Shown here in pieces: positions 1-8,900 of a stretch of 37,680 bases of DNA. Under the pieces are notes generated by a model. The model did no database searches. It saw only the letters and a program-made list of their open reading frames with translations, and had not been told where the DNA came from. The stretch is from DTU089 sp002440045 (lineage in GTDB: Bacteria; Bacillota; Clostridia; Oscillospirales; Acutalibacteraceae). The first letter of the stretch is position 1; the number at the start of each line of letters is the position of its first letter. The position numbers and the translations under genes are program-made. The stretch is from assembly GCA_937885695.1 (NCBI GenBank), contig CALABP010000004.1, positions 1-37,680 of the forward strand, written 5' to 3'.

Positions 1-3000
1 ACCCAACCGACGGCAACATAGGTGTAAAGGTCGGTTTTTTTCGCAATTGCGGGAAGAGAGCCGCTTGTATAATTATAGGTCTTTACGGTATGCAGGTTTC
101 CGCCCTTGTTATAAACATATGAAAAGGTTTTGTTTTGAACCTTATCATCTACTCTGACAAGCTGATTTGCTTCGTCGTAATAGTACTTGTAAAGCAATGA
201 CGTTGAACCCGTCAGCGTTACCTCCGAAACGGTTGCAATGTTCCCCTTGGCGTCATAGGTATAGGCAAAGCCGTTGCTTCCGACAGATGTATTGCCGTTT
301 TTAATTTGGTTTATATATCTTTCAACAAGGTTTGTGGTTGTTCCCATTGAAGCGCCCGCTTTATAAGTATATTCACTTTTCACGGTTGCTTTGTCGGCAG
401 TGCCGTTATTATATTTTACAGTACTGCTTTTTGCCCTTGAGAACCAGTCTTTTTCACTGTTCACCGAAACAACGCCGTTTTGCGAACCGACGCCGCCTAT
501 TTGCAGGCTGTTTGAAGAAACGCCTGTTGTGCTGTTATAGCTGCCTGCACTTTCAGATGTTATAAACGTACTGCCGTTATAGGTTTCGCTGTTGCCGCTT
601 ACAGAATAAATCGCAACGTTTGTCGAAGCGTCTTTAACGGTATAGCCGTTTTCGGAATATTCGGTAACGGTATTGTTCACCGTATCTCTTGAAGAAACAA
701 GAGAATAATCCTCATCATAGTCAAACTTAAAGCGCCAATCACTGTCACCGGTATATTTTATGCCGCTTACATTTCCTGCGTCGTCATAATCATAAAACAC
801 CTCTTGGCCGTTTGCGTATGTTATTTTTTCTATACGGCGTTTGAATTTTCCCGTTCCGTAGGTGTATGACATAAACAGGAATCCGCCGATATTTATTTTA
901 GTAAGCGAACCCCATTTATCATAGCTGAAATTTGTTTCAAATCCGTTGTGTTTAACAGCTGTCAGTTTGTCGGCTGTAACATATTTATAGTTGACATCCA
1001 TACTTGAACCCGTATAGAGGTTTGAAACATTTTGCGACAGCTTTTGAATTTCGCCCATTGCATTATAGGTATAGTTTAAAGACTGATTGCCGAGCGAAAC
1101 GCCCTCGGGCGACATTGAACCGCCTGACTTTGCATAAGAATAGTTTGCAACAAACCCGTTTTCGTCTTTAATGCGCGTTAACACATCACCGTTTGCCGAA
1201 TAAGTGTTTGTCTGCGTCATTTTAAGCGTACCGTCTGTTCTTGTTTGCTCTGTTATGTTGCCGTGGGAATCATACTCGGTCGTTGTTTTTCTTTTGCACG
1301 AAGCACAGCTGCACGAAGCTTCATCTGTGCAGGTGCACGGACAGCTGTATTCTTCACAATTTTCACACACGCATGTGCGCTGTGAAGGCGCCGCCGGTGT
1401 TTCGCCGACATCTGCGTCATCTGCCCCTGCCGAAATTTTCTCTATTTTCGGCTTATAGAAGAAGCAGAACGAGCCGCTTGAAGGCCCTGCGGTTTGAGCT
1501 ATCTGATATGAATATGACAGTGTAATCATCAACTGTGAATACGCTTTTTCAAGCGTTACCTCGTTTTCGAGATACTGCCATTCATTAGAAAACTCGTTAT
1601 ACGGAAGCTTTTTAATAATTTCCCACGCGCCGCCGTCAACCTTGCCGCTTAATGTCACCGAAAAATCTCTTTCATCTCTTTGAGGATATACACATATTGC
1701 CTTTGCCCATGAGCCGAAAGCATATACATCGCCGATTTTTGGGCCTTGAAGCGTTATGCTCTGCGTTGTTGCCGTTAAGCAGTCGCCCCCGAAGAACAGA
1801 AACATATCATCAACATATTGTCCGCCCGGGCAATAATGTACATTCATAGCCCATCTTCCGGTAAAATTCCAATATGTATCTCTGTATTCAAAAGCCGGGT
1901 CTGTAAGAAGATTTTCTTCATCTTCCGCATTGGCTTTTCGGCTTTTTGTGTTTACGCAAAGATTATGCATATCGGGAGAATCGACCGTTCCGTAGTTTAC
2001 CGAAGAAAATACCGAATAAACAACATTACTGTTACTGTCGGTTACAGACTGTGTTCTGCCGAATCTGTCATAACAACGCGTTTCAAATGCCCCGTAGCGG
2101 TCTGTGAAACGTTTTGAATAAACATCTCCGTTAACCCGTGAAATATCTATATAATCGCCCAATATATATTGCGGGTCCGAAGAATAGCTGTAGCCTGTTT
2201 CCGAAAGCCTTATTGTGCCGTCTGAGAGAGGTTCATAAGTAATTGTATATTTATTTATATTCCTTATGTATTTCGTATCGCCGTTAGTGCTGTAGCTTAC
2301 GGTCTTGCCGTCGGGATATGTTGCCGAAATAAATTCTCTCGAAGTCGGCTTATCTGTGCCGTTGTATGTAATTTTGTAGTCAACGTCGTTTCCGTCGGCG
2401 TCTTTCACCTTAATGGGTGTTCCGTCGGCATTAAACGCCTGAATTGATGTTAACACTGTCGGCGATGTAATGTCACCGTCGTTGTAATATGAAAATACAT
2501 ATTTTCTGCCAACGCCGTCGGTTATTGTGTCTATATCATAACCTCTGCCGGTGTGAGTTATGGTTATTTTGTCACTGCTGTTTTTTGCCGACACAATCTC
2601 TTTAAGCGCGCCGGTCGAATTGAATTTAAGTATTTGACCGTTGCTTTCTTCAATTGTGATTTTATCATAATTATCTGCAACGGCACTTTCAACCGAAGTC
2701 GGCATCCAAAGTGTACAGCCTGTATCGCCGATATACTCAAAGTGCATTTCGCGCCACTTGCGTTTGCCGTCTTTGATTTCGTCGGTTTTTTCAAAATAAA
2801 CGGCGTTACCCTTTTCATTAAGATAAAGTATTGTCTCTCTGCCGTCACCCATAAGGTTGTTGTATTCAAGCCAGCGGCAATAGTTCATAGTCCACCCGGG
2901 GCCGTAAGCGCTGAATGCTATAGAAATAAAGTTTGTCAAAGAGTTTATTCCCAGTTCGCTGTAATAGCGCTTAATGTGAACAGGCATAACGTTTCCGTCA

Positions 3001-4592
3001 ATTCCAAGTTCGTCGCGTTCAATATAAAGCTGACCTGTAAAGTCATTGACATATACTTTTCCCGCGCGGCCTGCGTCTGCAGTGTGGTAATCATATGTGT
3101 CGCTTATGCCGTTGCTCTCATAATACTCTATCTCAAAATAAGGTGCATGAGAGGGGTTCGTTTCGCCGTACTCGCTCGTTGAAAACGTGCAAATGCCGTT
3201 ATCGGGGGTTGCGTCCGAGCCGAGCGCGCCTTGATTATAAGTTGAAATTTCCACACCGTATGTATCTTCGGTTTCGGTCTTTAAAAATGCCTTTGTAATG
3301 TCGAATACAACATATTTGCCTGCATCTGCCGAAGAAACCTTAACATAGTCCAAAATCGGTGTTTCTACTGTAGGCGAATTGTTGAACGTAAGGCCATCGG
3401 TATTGCCGCTGCTGTTAACCTCTTTCCACGATGTGGAAATTCGCCTTGCAACAAGCGTAAGCGAGTTTGACGAACGGCATTTAAGTCCCATTTTTACGCT
3501 CTTTACAACAGCCGACGGCGCAACAAAATATATAAATCCGATTCCGATATACGAACGGTAAGTTCCGCTTGAATTTGTTCCGACAAGCATTATGTTTTGT
3601 GAACCGAAATTTGTTGACGGCTTGCTTGAATTTGTCATGGCATCGTCAATACCCTCGGTATCTTTTGCGGTTTCTACAACCGGGTCAATTACAACGGGGT
3701 ATTTTGCCGTGTTTTTAAGCCATGTGTAAGACGGTGTGTAAGAAAGCCGATAACTGCCGTTTTCAGAAGAAAGCTCGGTTTCTATGTCATATGACGAAAC
3801 ACCCTTTGCGTCATACATAACGGGTGCCGGTATAAAAAACACATCGCCGTCGGCGTCAAAGAAACGCACACTGCCGTCGCTGTTTTTTTCTGCCGAAAGC
3901 CCATTAGCCTCTATTGTGTAAACATAGCTTTCGGAAGCTTTGGGCTTTTTCATAAGAACGATGTTTTCTTTAAGCCCTGTCGGCGTTACGGTATATTCAA
4001 CGTTAGTGTTTTCGCCCGCGCCGTCATAAGATATTTCTTGATTTTTGCTTTCAAACTCAACGAGCGACGCGGCGTCAAGCCGACTTTTTTTTGCCTTTTC
4101 AAGCTGTTTGAGCTTGCCGAGAGCCTTGCCGTTATTTGCTTTTTGATTCGGCAATTCAAGGGTAAAAGAAAGCTTTTTGCCGTCTTTTTCCATTGTTACG
4201 GCTTCGCCTTTGCTCATTTCATCGGGCAGGTTCACTTTAAAGCTGTTGCTTTTATTTTCAAAATATGTTTTTCCGCCCTTACTTTTTTGTGTAAGTGTGT
4301 TGTCAATATCCTCCCATTGCCCGTCTTTTTTATAGTGAATGGGCGACGAGGATATTATTGCGGTATATGTACCGTCGTTTTTTCTGAATACTTTTGTAAA
4401 TTCATCGCGCCGAGACTTGACCTCGGCTATTATTTCCGCCCTTTCTTCCGACTTTGCCGCTGCGTCTTTAATTGACTCTTCCAAAGCTAAGCCCGAATCC
4501 ACTTCGGCTGCAAAAGTCGAAAGCGGCAAAACGCCTAAAATTATTATTATCGCAAGAACTGTGCTTAATAACTTTAAAATCCTTGTCCGCAT
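1..4592 (-). CDS. Secreted YD-repeat (Rhs/WapA-like) giant surface protein, 3' end outside window
   Basis: An uninterrupted minus-strand frame runs from ATG at 4592 (SD AGAAAGAGGG) to the left edge without a stop, about 1,530 codons. A signal peptide covers residues 1-28 (hydrophobic ILKLLSTVLAIIIILGVLPL, cleavage near STFA-A). Residues about 340-490 match a DNRLRE domain (RSYIGIGF, ISTSWKEV, fDITKAF, TFSTSEYGE). A conserved GKVYVNDFTGQLYIERDE segment follows, then YD/Rhs-type repeats to the edge (YDRFGRTQSV, YDSHGNITEQ, YDDAGNVSGI, YDAKGNIATV). A nine-cysteine cluster sits at residues 1074-1099. Proteins of this plan (for example Bacillus WapA) are exported, and the repeats form a shell around a C-terminal effector or adhesive end. 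The C-terminus and any immunity gene lie left of base 1, so toxin function is only an inference. The gene stands alone behind its own promoter and leader. Confidence 0.9.
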   Translation of the reverse strand, partial: MRTRILKLLSTVLAIIIILGVLPLSTFAAEVDSGLALEESIKDAAAKSEERAEIIAEVKSRRDEFTKVFRKNDGTYTAIISSSPIHYKKDGQWEDIDNTLTQKSKGGKTYFENKSNSFKVNLPDEMSKGEAVTMEKDGKKLSFTLELPNQKANNGKALGKLKQLEKAKKSRLDAASLVEFESKNQEISYDGAGENTNVEYTVTPTGLKENIVLMKKPKASESYVYTIEANGLSAEKNSDGSVRFFDADGDVFFIPAPVMYDAKGVSSYDIETELSSENGSYRLSYTPSYTWLKNTAKYPVVIDPVVETAKDTEGIDDAMTNSSKPSTNFGSQNIMLVGTNSSGTYRSYIGIGFIYFVAPSAVVKSVKMGLKCRSSNSLTLVARRISTSWKEVNSSGNTDGLTFNNSPTVETPILDYVKVSSADAGKYVVFDITKAFLKTETEDTYGVEISTYNQGALGSDATPDNGICTFSTSEYGETNPSHAPYFEIEYYESNGISDTYDYHTADAGRAGKVYVNDFTGQLYIERDELGIDGNVMPVHIKRYYSELGINSLTNFISIAFSAYGPGWTMNYCRWLEYNNLMGDGRETILYLNEKGNAVYFEKTDEIKDGKRKWREMHFEYIGDTGCTLWMPTSVESAVADNYDKITIEESNGQILKFNSTGALKEIVSAKNSSDKITITHTGRGYDIDTITDGVGRKYVFSYYNDGDITSPTVLTSIQAFNADGTPIKVKDADGNDVDYKITYNGTDKPTSREFISATYPDGKTVSYSTNGDTKYIRNINKYTITYEPLSDGTIRLSETGYSYSSDPQYILGDYIDISRVNGDVYSKRFTDRYGAFETRCYDRFGRTQSVTDSNSNVVYSVFSSVNYGTVDSPDMHNLCVNTKSRKANAEDEENLLTDPAFEYRDTYWNFTGRWAMNVHYCPGGQYVDDMFLFFGGDCLTATTQSITLQGPKIGDVYAFGSWAKAICVYPQRDERDFSVTLSGKVDGGAWEIIKKLPYNEFSNEWQYLENEVTLEKAYSQLMITLSYSYQIAQTAGPSSGSFCFFYKPKIEKISAGADDADVGETPAAPSQRTCVCENCEEYSCPCTCTDEASCSCASCKRKTTTEYDSHGNITEQTRTDGTLKMTQTNTYSANGDVLTRIKDENGFVANYSYAKSGGSMSPEGVSLGNQSLNYTYNAMGEIQKLSQNVSNLYTGSSMDVNYKYVTADKLTAVKHNGFETNFSYDKWGSLTKINIGGFLFMSYTYGTGKFKRRIEKITYANGQEVFYDYDDAGNVSGIKYTGDSDWRFKFDYDEDYSLVSSRDTVNNTVTEYSENGYTVKDASTNVAIYSVSGNSETYNGSTFITSESAGSYNSTTGVSSNSLQIGGVGSQNGVVSVNSEKDWFSRAKSSTVKYNNGTADKATVKSEYTYKAGASMGTTTNLVERYINQIKNGNTSVGSNGFAYTYDAKGNIATVSEVTLTGSTSLLYKYYYDEANQLVRVDDKVQNKTFSYVYNKGGNLHTVKTYNYTSGSLPAIAKKTDLYTYVAVGW

Positions 4593-4691
4593 AAATATGC
4601 CCTCTTTCTAACATTATTTTAACCTGTAGCGAGAACAGCCGCCCTCATAAGCATCCCACCCTTTATTCAGCGTATCGGTTCAGAATATAAC

Positions 4692-4730
4692 AAAAAAGCG
4701 CACAAGTACCCTTTTGCGGGTCTTGTGCGC
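4692..4730 (-). terminator. Intrinsic terminator between bceB and the YD-repeat gene
   Basis: Read on the minus strand, GCGCACAAG at the 5' side pairs perfectly with CTTGTGCGC, and ACCC/GGGT extends the stem with one unpaired base. Six T residues follow directly (plus-strand A run 4692-4697). It lies downstream of bceB but also downstream of the promoter at 4847-4875 and about 100 bases before the YD-repeat start codon. It may therefore end bceB transcripts, end a small RNA, or act as an attenuator of the YD-repeat gene. Confidence 0.85.
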
Positions 4731-4840
4731 TTAAAATCAATTTAACCTATCTATAATCCCTCTATAGGACACACCGCACGAAAAACGCCGCCTTAAATTT
4801 TCGCTGTCCCAAAAACTGCCCCTGTGCAGTCTCTTTCTAT
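4698..4840 (-). ncRNA. Candidate structured leader or small RNA upstream of the YD-repeat gene
   Basis: A transcript from the promoter at 4847-4875 would start near 4840 and meet the strong terminator after about 145 bases without any ORF. On the minus strand it contains several local stems: CTGC-ACAGGG-GCAG (near 4820-4833), a GGACA/TGTCC pairing across 4767-4808, CTATA-GAGGGAT-TATAG (near 4750-4766), then the terminator hairpin. I do not recognise a known riboswitch or sRNA consensus. Alternatives are an attenuator leader for the YD-repeat gene or the remnant of a small transposon end. The evidence is promoter plus stems plus terminator only. Confidence 0.35.
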
Positions 4841-4846
4841 ATCTAT

Positions 4847-4875
4847 AGATTAACATATCGGTATGTCTTTGTCAA
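4847..4875 (-). promoter_or_regulatory. sigmaA-type promoter, minus strand
   Basis: TTGACA (4875-4870) and TAATCT (4852-4847) are separated by exactly 17 bases. It lies just after the bceB stop codon and points at the leader and the YD-repeat gene. Confidence 0.7.
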
Positions 4876-4918
4876 TAATTATCAAATATTCTTAATAATT
4901 CCGGGATTTTTGTTTGTT

Positions 4919-6976
4919 TTAGCGATGTTCGCTGACAATTTTGTAATATGCGTTAGAAGTGAGCTTATAAACTATTGCATAAAACAGCGCGAACGCAACA
5001 AAGCTTATAACGGTTATTCCGAAGAACAGACTTATGTTTGTCAAATTGAAAAGCAAAAGAATTTTTCTTATTATCGGGAACGCAAATGCAAGGTGAACGC
5101 CCGAAAGCAAAAGCGGCAAATAGAACACCGTAAGAAGCTGAGAATTGATGCTTCGTTTTATTTCTTTTTTGGTCATTCCGACATTCTGCATAATTTCAAA
5201 TCTTGAAGCGTCCTCGTAGCCTTCTGAAATCTGTTTATAATAGATTATAAGCACCGCCGCAAAGATAAACACAATGCTTAAAAGGATTCCCAAAAAGAAC
5301 AGTCCGCCGTAGCTCGAAAGAAAATCAGCTTTGTTTTCGGCTCGTGATTCGCAGTTGAGATAAGTAAAGAGCATATCGTCTTCCGCTCTGTTTTCGCCTT
5401 TTTTTGAAAGCTCGTCATAAATATCCCACTTTAAATCAATTTCTTTTTCTGCTTCAAGGCTTGTGTTAAACTCATATCTGTAAATTGTGTTAAAGGGATA
5501 TGCCGCGTTGTTTTCTTCAAAATATTTTTCGGCAGCCGTTGCGACGTTTTCGCGGTCGGGCAAAACAACATATACGCTCGAAGCGATGTTTGCCGCCGTA
5601 TCGCCGATTTTTATGAATTTCGAAAGCGACTCTTTAACCTTAAAGCGCTGTATTCCGTTGATTTCGACCGTTTTTTCTTTATAAGGATTGCGCGGCTTAT
5701 AAACAAGCGCTTCGTCGGAATTGAGCGTTTCGTTTTTATTTGTGAGCTTGTTATAATCGTCAAGCGTAACAAGGTAAAGAATGCAGGCGCTGTCAGGCTC
5801 GGCGGCAAGAATTTCACCGATTTTTGCGTCATACAATTCGACTTTGTTCTTTTGCAGCACACCTGCCGCGCTGAGAAGCGTATAATTTCTTAAGCCCTCT
5901 TCTTCGGTATTATATTCTTTGACAAAGTGCTGTGCCGTGTCCGAAATTGCCGCACGGGCGGCAGTGATTGATTTTTCACTGCTGTCGGGAAGATTGGCGC
6001 TTACCGAAATACCCGTAGGATAGCGCGCGTTTATACTGTCGTCAACACCGAAATAAAGCGCGCCCGAAGAAGATATCATAACAAGCACCATTGTTGCAAG
6101 GACGCATATCGAAGCAAGCCCCGCGCCGTTTCGTTTCATTCGGTAAACGAGCGATGAAACCGAAACAAAATGCTTTTTATTATAATAATATTTTTTGTTT
6201 TTCTGCAAAAGTCTGCAAAATGTTACAGAACCCGAAATCATAACAAGGTATGTTCCGACGATTACCATTATTACAGCCGTGAAAAACCACGTTAAAGCCG
6301 AAAGCGGTTCTTTGATTGTGACCGCCATATAATATGCGCCGAAAAGAAGCAACACGCCGACAAAGCCGATAACGGGGTTAGATTTGGGGGCTTTTTCGCC
6401 CTCGCTCTCGCTTTTTATGAGCGAAACGGCGGTTGAAGCCTTAATCTGCCTTAACGAATTAAGGTATAAAAGAAAGAATATAACCGCAAATACGCCGATG
6501 TTCATAAGCACCGCTTCATAAGAGATTTTAAAAGAAAAGCTTATTTCGCCGTTCAGCATATTGCAAAGCAAAAGCTCCGCCGCCTTTGAAAAGGCTATTC
6601 CGAAAACAAGGCCGCAGGAAATTGCGATAAGAAATGTAAACAGCGTTTCAAACGCAAGAATTATTCCGATGTGCTTTTTTTCCATTCCGAGAATGTTATA
6701 AAGTCCGAATTCTTTTTTGCGCCGCCTTATAAGAAACGAATTTGTATAAAACAGGAATATGCACGCGAACATCGCGATTACTATACTGCCCATTCCGAGT
6801 GTAACGCGCAAAACCGAAGCACCCGGAAGATACTCGATAAATTCGCCGTATCTTAAAAACGTTATGATGTAGTGCATCATAACCATTCCGATGCACGTCA
6901 GTATAAACGGCAAATAAAGCCGCTTGTTTTTTCTTATGCCGTCAACGGCAAGCTTTGGATATAACGAAAGCTTCAT
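4919..6976 (-). CDS. BceB-type ABC transporter permease (FtsX-like, 685 aa)
   Basis: Membrane subunit of a peptide-antibiotic resistance transporter of the BceAB family. The sequence shows ten hydrophobic segments: seven in residues 17-312, then a hydrophilic outside domain of about 230 residues (about 315-545), then three more near 550-665. This is the BceB architecture, in which the large loop between helices 7 and 8 recognises the drug or its lipid-cycle complex. The motif RRRKKEFGLYNILGMEKKHI after helix 2 is the conserved FtsX-family cytoplasmic stretch. The ATG overlaps the stop of the ATPase gene (ATGA), so translation is probably coupled. Length matches the family (about 640-690). BceB proteins also signal to the partner kinase, encoded here just upstream. 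Which drug is handled cannot be read from sequence. Confidence 0.93.
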   Translation of the reverse strand: MKLSLYPKLAVDGIRKNKRLYLPFILTCIGMVMMHYIITFLRYGEFIEYLPGASVLRVTLGMGSIVIAMFACIFLFYTNSFLIRRRKKEFGLYNILGMEKKHIGIILAFETLFTFLIAISCGLVFGIAFSKAAELLLCNMLNGEISFSFKISYEAVLMNIGVFAVIFFLLYLNSLRQIKASTAVSLIKSESEGEKAPKSNPVIGFVGVLLLFGAYYMAVTIKEPLSALTWFFTAVIMVIVGTYLVMISGSVTFCRLLQKNKKYYYNKKHFVSVSSLVYRMKRNGAGLASICVLATMVLVMISSSGALYFGVDDSINARYPTGISVSANLPDSSEKSITAARAAISDTAQHFVKEYNTEEEGLRNYTLLSAAGVLQKNKVELYDAKIGEILAAEPDSACILYLVTLDDYNKLTNKNETLNSDEALVYKPRNPYKEKTVEINGIQRFKVKESLSKFIKIGDTAANIASSVYVVLPDRENVATAAEKYFEENNAAYPFNTIYRYEFNTSLEAEKEIDLKWDIYDELSKKGENRAEDDMLFTYLNCESRAENKADFLSSYGGLFFLGILLSIVFIFAAVLIIYYKQISEGYEDASRFEIMQNVGMTKKEIKRSINSQLLTVFYLPLLLSGVHLAFAFPIIRKILLLFNLTNISLFFGITVISFVAFALFYAIVYKLTSNAYYKIVSEHR

Positions 6977-7737
6977 TTTATATCACCGCCTGTCGAAAGA
7001 AGCGTAAGCGTATCTGAAATTTTTGCATAGAACTGTTCGCTTGTGTCGGTGCCGCGGTATATCTGGTGGAACACTTCGCCGTCCTTAATAAACAGCACGC
7101 GCCCCGCGGTGCTTGCCGCTTTGACAGAGTGCGTTACCATTACGACCGTCTGCCCCGACTCATTAATCTTTTCAAACAGGCTCAAAAGCTCGTTAGAAGC
7201 TTTTGAATCAAGCGCACCGGTCGGCTCGTCGGCTAAAACAAGCTTTGGGTTTGTTATAAGCGCTCTTGCAACGGCGGCGCGCTGTTTTTGGCCGCCCGAG
7301 ACTTCGTAAGGATATTTGCCGAGAATTTCGCTTATTCCGAGATTTTTAGCTATCGGCTCAAGTCTTTCGCTCATTTCGGAATAGCTTTTGCCCGAGAGCA
7401 CAAGCGGAAGAAAAATATTGTCCTGCAAAGTAAGGGTATCAAGCAAATTGAAATCCTGAAAAACAAAGCCGAGATTATTGCGCCTGAACGAAGCCGCTTC
7501 GGACTCCTTCACCGCAGAAAGCAGCACGCCGTCAAGCGCAACACTGCCGACAGTGGGCTTGTCAAGCGCGGCAAGAATATTAAGAAGCGTTGTTTTGCCC
7601 GAACCGGACTCACCCATAATGGCGACAAACTCGCCCTGTTCAACCGTAAAATTAACATTTTTAAGCGCCTCGACTTTATTGCCGGCGTTTCGTGATACAT
7701 ACACCTTTTTCAGGCTTGTAACTTTAAGATAACTCAT
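6973..7737 (-). CDS. BceA-type ABC transporter ATPase (254 aa)
   Basis: Cytoplasmic ATPase of the BceAB-type transporter. It shows Walker A GESGSGKTT, Q-loop FVFQDFNLLD, signature VSGGQKQRAAVARAL, Walker B LVLADEPTGALD and switch histidine MVTHS. I chose ATG at 7737 (MSYLKVTSLKKVY) because AGGAGG lies seven bases upstream; the longer frame from 7797 has no ribosome site and would cross the predicted promoter. It is the first gene of a two-gene operon with the permease, with a four-base stop/start overlap, and is preceded by a sigmaA-like promoter and a BceR-type palindrome, so BceR induction is likely. The family powers removal of peptide antibiotics such as bacitracin or lantibiotics from their lipid targets. 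Confidence 0.93.
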   Translation of the reverse strand: MSYLKVTSLKKVYVSRNAGNKVEALKNVNFTVEQGEFVAIMGESGSGKTTLLNILAALDKPTVGSVALDGVLLSAVKESEAASFRRNNLGFVFQDFNLLDTLTLQDNIFLPLVLSGKSYSEMSERLEPIAKNLGISEILGKYPYEVSGGQKQRAAVARALITNPKLVLADEPTGALDSKASNELLSLFEKINESGQTVVMVTHSVKAASTAGRVLFIKDGEVFHQIYRGTDTSEQFYAKISDTLTLLSTGGDIK

Positions 7738-7768
7738 AATGCTTCCTCCTGTAGAAGATTGTAACACT

Positions 7769-7797
7769 ATTTTACAAAAAACGCCTTTTCGGGGCAA
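7769..7797 (-). promoter_or_regulatory. Predicted sigmaA promoter of bceAB-type operon
   Basis: TTGCCC (7797-7792), 17-base spacer, TAAAAT (7774-7769) on the minus strand. The start point would fall near 7762, giving a leader of about 25 bases with AGGAGG before ATG at 7737. Confidence 0.6.
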
Positions 7798-7824
7798 TTT
7801 GATTGTCTTACATTTTGCCGTGCG

Positions 7825-7846
7825 AATCTTACATTATTGTAAGATT
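7825..7846. promoter_or_regulatory. BceR-type operator: perfect 22-bp palindrome
   Basis: AATCTTACA, four bases (TTAT), TGTAAGATT: both nine-base arms match perfectly. It contains TTACA-N4-TGTAA, the form described for BceR-family response regulators. It lies 28 bases upstream of the predicted -35 of the transporter operon, a usual activator position. A lone half-site (TCTTACA) lies at 7806-7812. The binding protein is inferred to be the regulator encoded at 8901-9572. Confidence 0.72.
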
Positions 7847-7862
7847 TGGGTATATTAAAACC

Positions 7863-7903
7863 GGAACCGACTGCGCCGAAACTGCTTCTTGCGCGTCGGT
7901 TCC
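7863..7903. terminator. Terminator after the sensor kinase gene
   Basis: GGAACCGAC (7863-7871) pairs with GTCGGTTCC (7895-7903), and GCGC/GCGC extends the stem across one bulged base. On the minus strand the stem begins four bases after the kinase stop codon and is followed by GGTTTTAA; on the plus strand it is followed by five T. It separates the kinase gene from the transporter promoter. Confidence 0.65.
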
Positions 7904-7906
7904 TTT

Positions 7907-8893
7907 TTATTCGTGTCTTTCTGAGTACTGTTCAAGATTCAAAGAAACAGCCGTGCCGACGCCGAGAGCAGAACTAACGGAAATATCTATGTGCAAATTG
8001 TCGCACACCGCCTTTACAAGATAAAGCCCAAGTCCGCTTGCGCGTTTGTCGCTTCTGCCGTTTTGCCCGGTATAGCCTTTTTGAAACACCCTGGGAAGGT
8101 CCTCGGGGGCTATGCCGATGCCGCTGTCCTCTATAACAAGTCTGCTGTTTTCGCCATAAATTTTAACGCCGCCCTCTTTTGTATATTTTAAAGCGTTTGA
8201 CAAAAGCTGCTCTATAACAAAGCAAAGCCATTTTTCATCGGTCACGACCGACATATTGAGCGGCGCGTATGAAAGCGAAATTTTCCTGTCGATAAACTCG
8301 CCCCTGAAGCGCTTTATGCTTTCTCTTATTATTGCGTCGACGTCGCAGGATTTAAAAACATAGTCGCTCATATCGCTTTTGAGCCTTAAAAACGCAAGCA
8401 CCATTTCAACATACTGCTCTATTCTGAAAAGCTCCGACGAGAGCTTTCTGAATACGGCGCCGTCGCCGTTTTGAAGCGTAAGGCGCATTGAGGCTATCGG
8501 CGTTTTTATTTGGTGCGCCCACATGGTGTAGTAATCGACCATATCGTTATATTGCTCGGCGGCGCCCGAAATAAGGTCGGTCTTTTTGGCGATAAGACCT
8601 TCTATTATTTCGGTATAGTCTTTTTCTGTAAGGGTGCGCGCAGTAGGAAGATTTTCCGCCATAAGAGCGGGGTCGTCTTTAAGCTTTTCGAGCGCCGTGT
8701 GCTTTTTTCTGTAGAACGAAAAGCCGAAAGCGAGCGCGGTGAAAGCAAGAAGCGCGCAAACACCCGTCGGATAAAGCACCGCTTCAATAGGCAGTCTGAA
8801 AAGCACAAAGCTTAAAGCAAATACGGTAAAAAAGACAAAAAATGCTATAATCGGCGCAACCAGCGAGCGCAGATATTCAAAAAACAGCTTCAT
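7907..8893 (-). CDS. BceS-type intramembrane-sensing histidine kinase (328 aa)
   Basis: Sensor kinase partner of the regulator encoded immediately upstream. Two membrane helices near residues 10-55 are joined by a very short outside loop, the hallmark of kinases that sense through a BceAB transporter rather than by an own ligand domain. The phospho-acceptor histidine is in AHQIKTPIASMR. The ATPase domain shows the N box LLSNALKYTKEGG, G1 box IEDSGIGIAPEDL, and G2 box ASGLGLYLVKAV. The start was set at ATG 8893 (MKLFFEYLR) behind GTGAGGTC; the longer frame from 8965 overlaps the regulator gene and lacks a ribosome site. Seven bases separate it from the regulator stop, so both are in one transcript, and a hairpin terminator follows the stop. 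Confidence 0.93.
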   Translation of the reverse strand: MKLFFEYLRSLVAPIIAFFVFFTVFALSFVLFRLPIEAVLYPTGVCALLAFTALAFGFSFYRKKHTALEKLKDDPALMAENLPTARTLTEKDYTEIIEGLIAKKTDLISGAAEQYNDMVDYYTMWAHQIKTPIASMRLTLQNGDGAVFRKLSSELFRIEQYVEMVLAFLRLKSDMSDYVFKSCDVDAIIRESIKRFRGEFIDRKISLSYAPLNMSVVTDEKWLCFVIEQLLSNALKYTKEGGVKIYGENSRLVIEDSGIGIAPEDLPRVFQKGYTGQNGRSDKRASGLGLYLVKAVCDNLHIDISVSSALGVGTAVSLNLEQYSERHE

Positions 8894-8900
8894 ATTGACC

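Noticed and set aside
2553..3182. Plus-strand ORF of 209 codons
   Set aside because: It is opposite the open YD-repeat frame, which has recognisable domains throughout.
7741..7797. Longer start for the BceA-type ATPase
   Set aside because: The codons cross the predicted promoter and there is no ribosome site; ATG 7737 follows AGGAGG.
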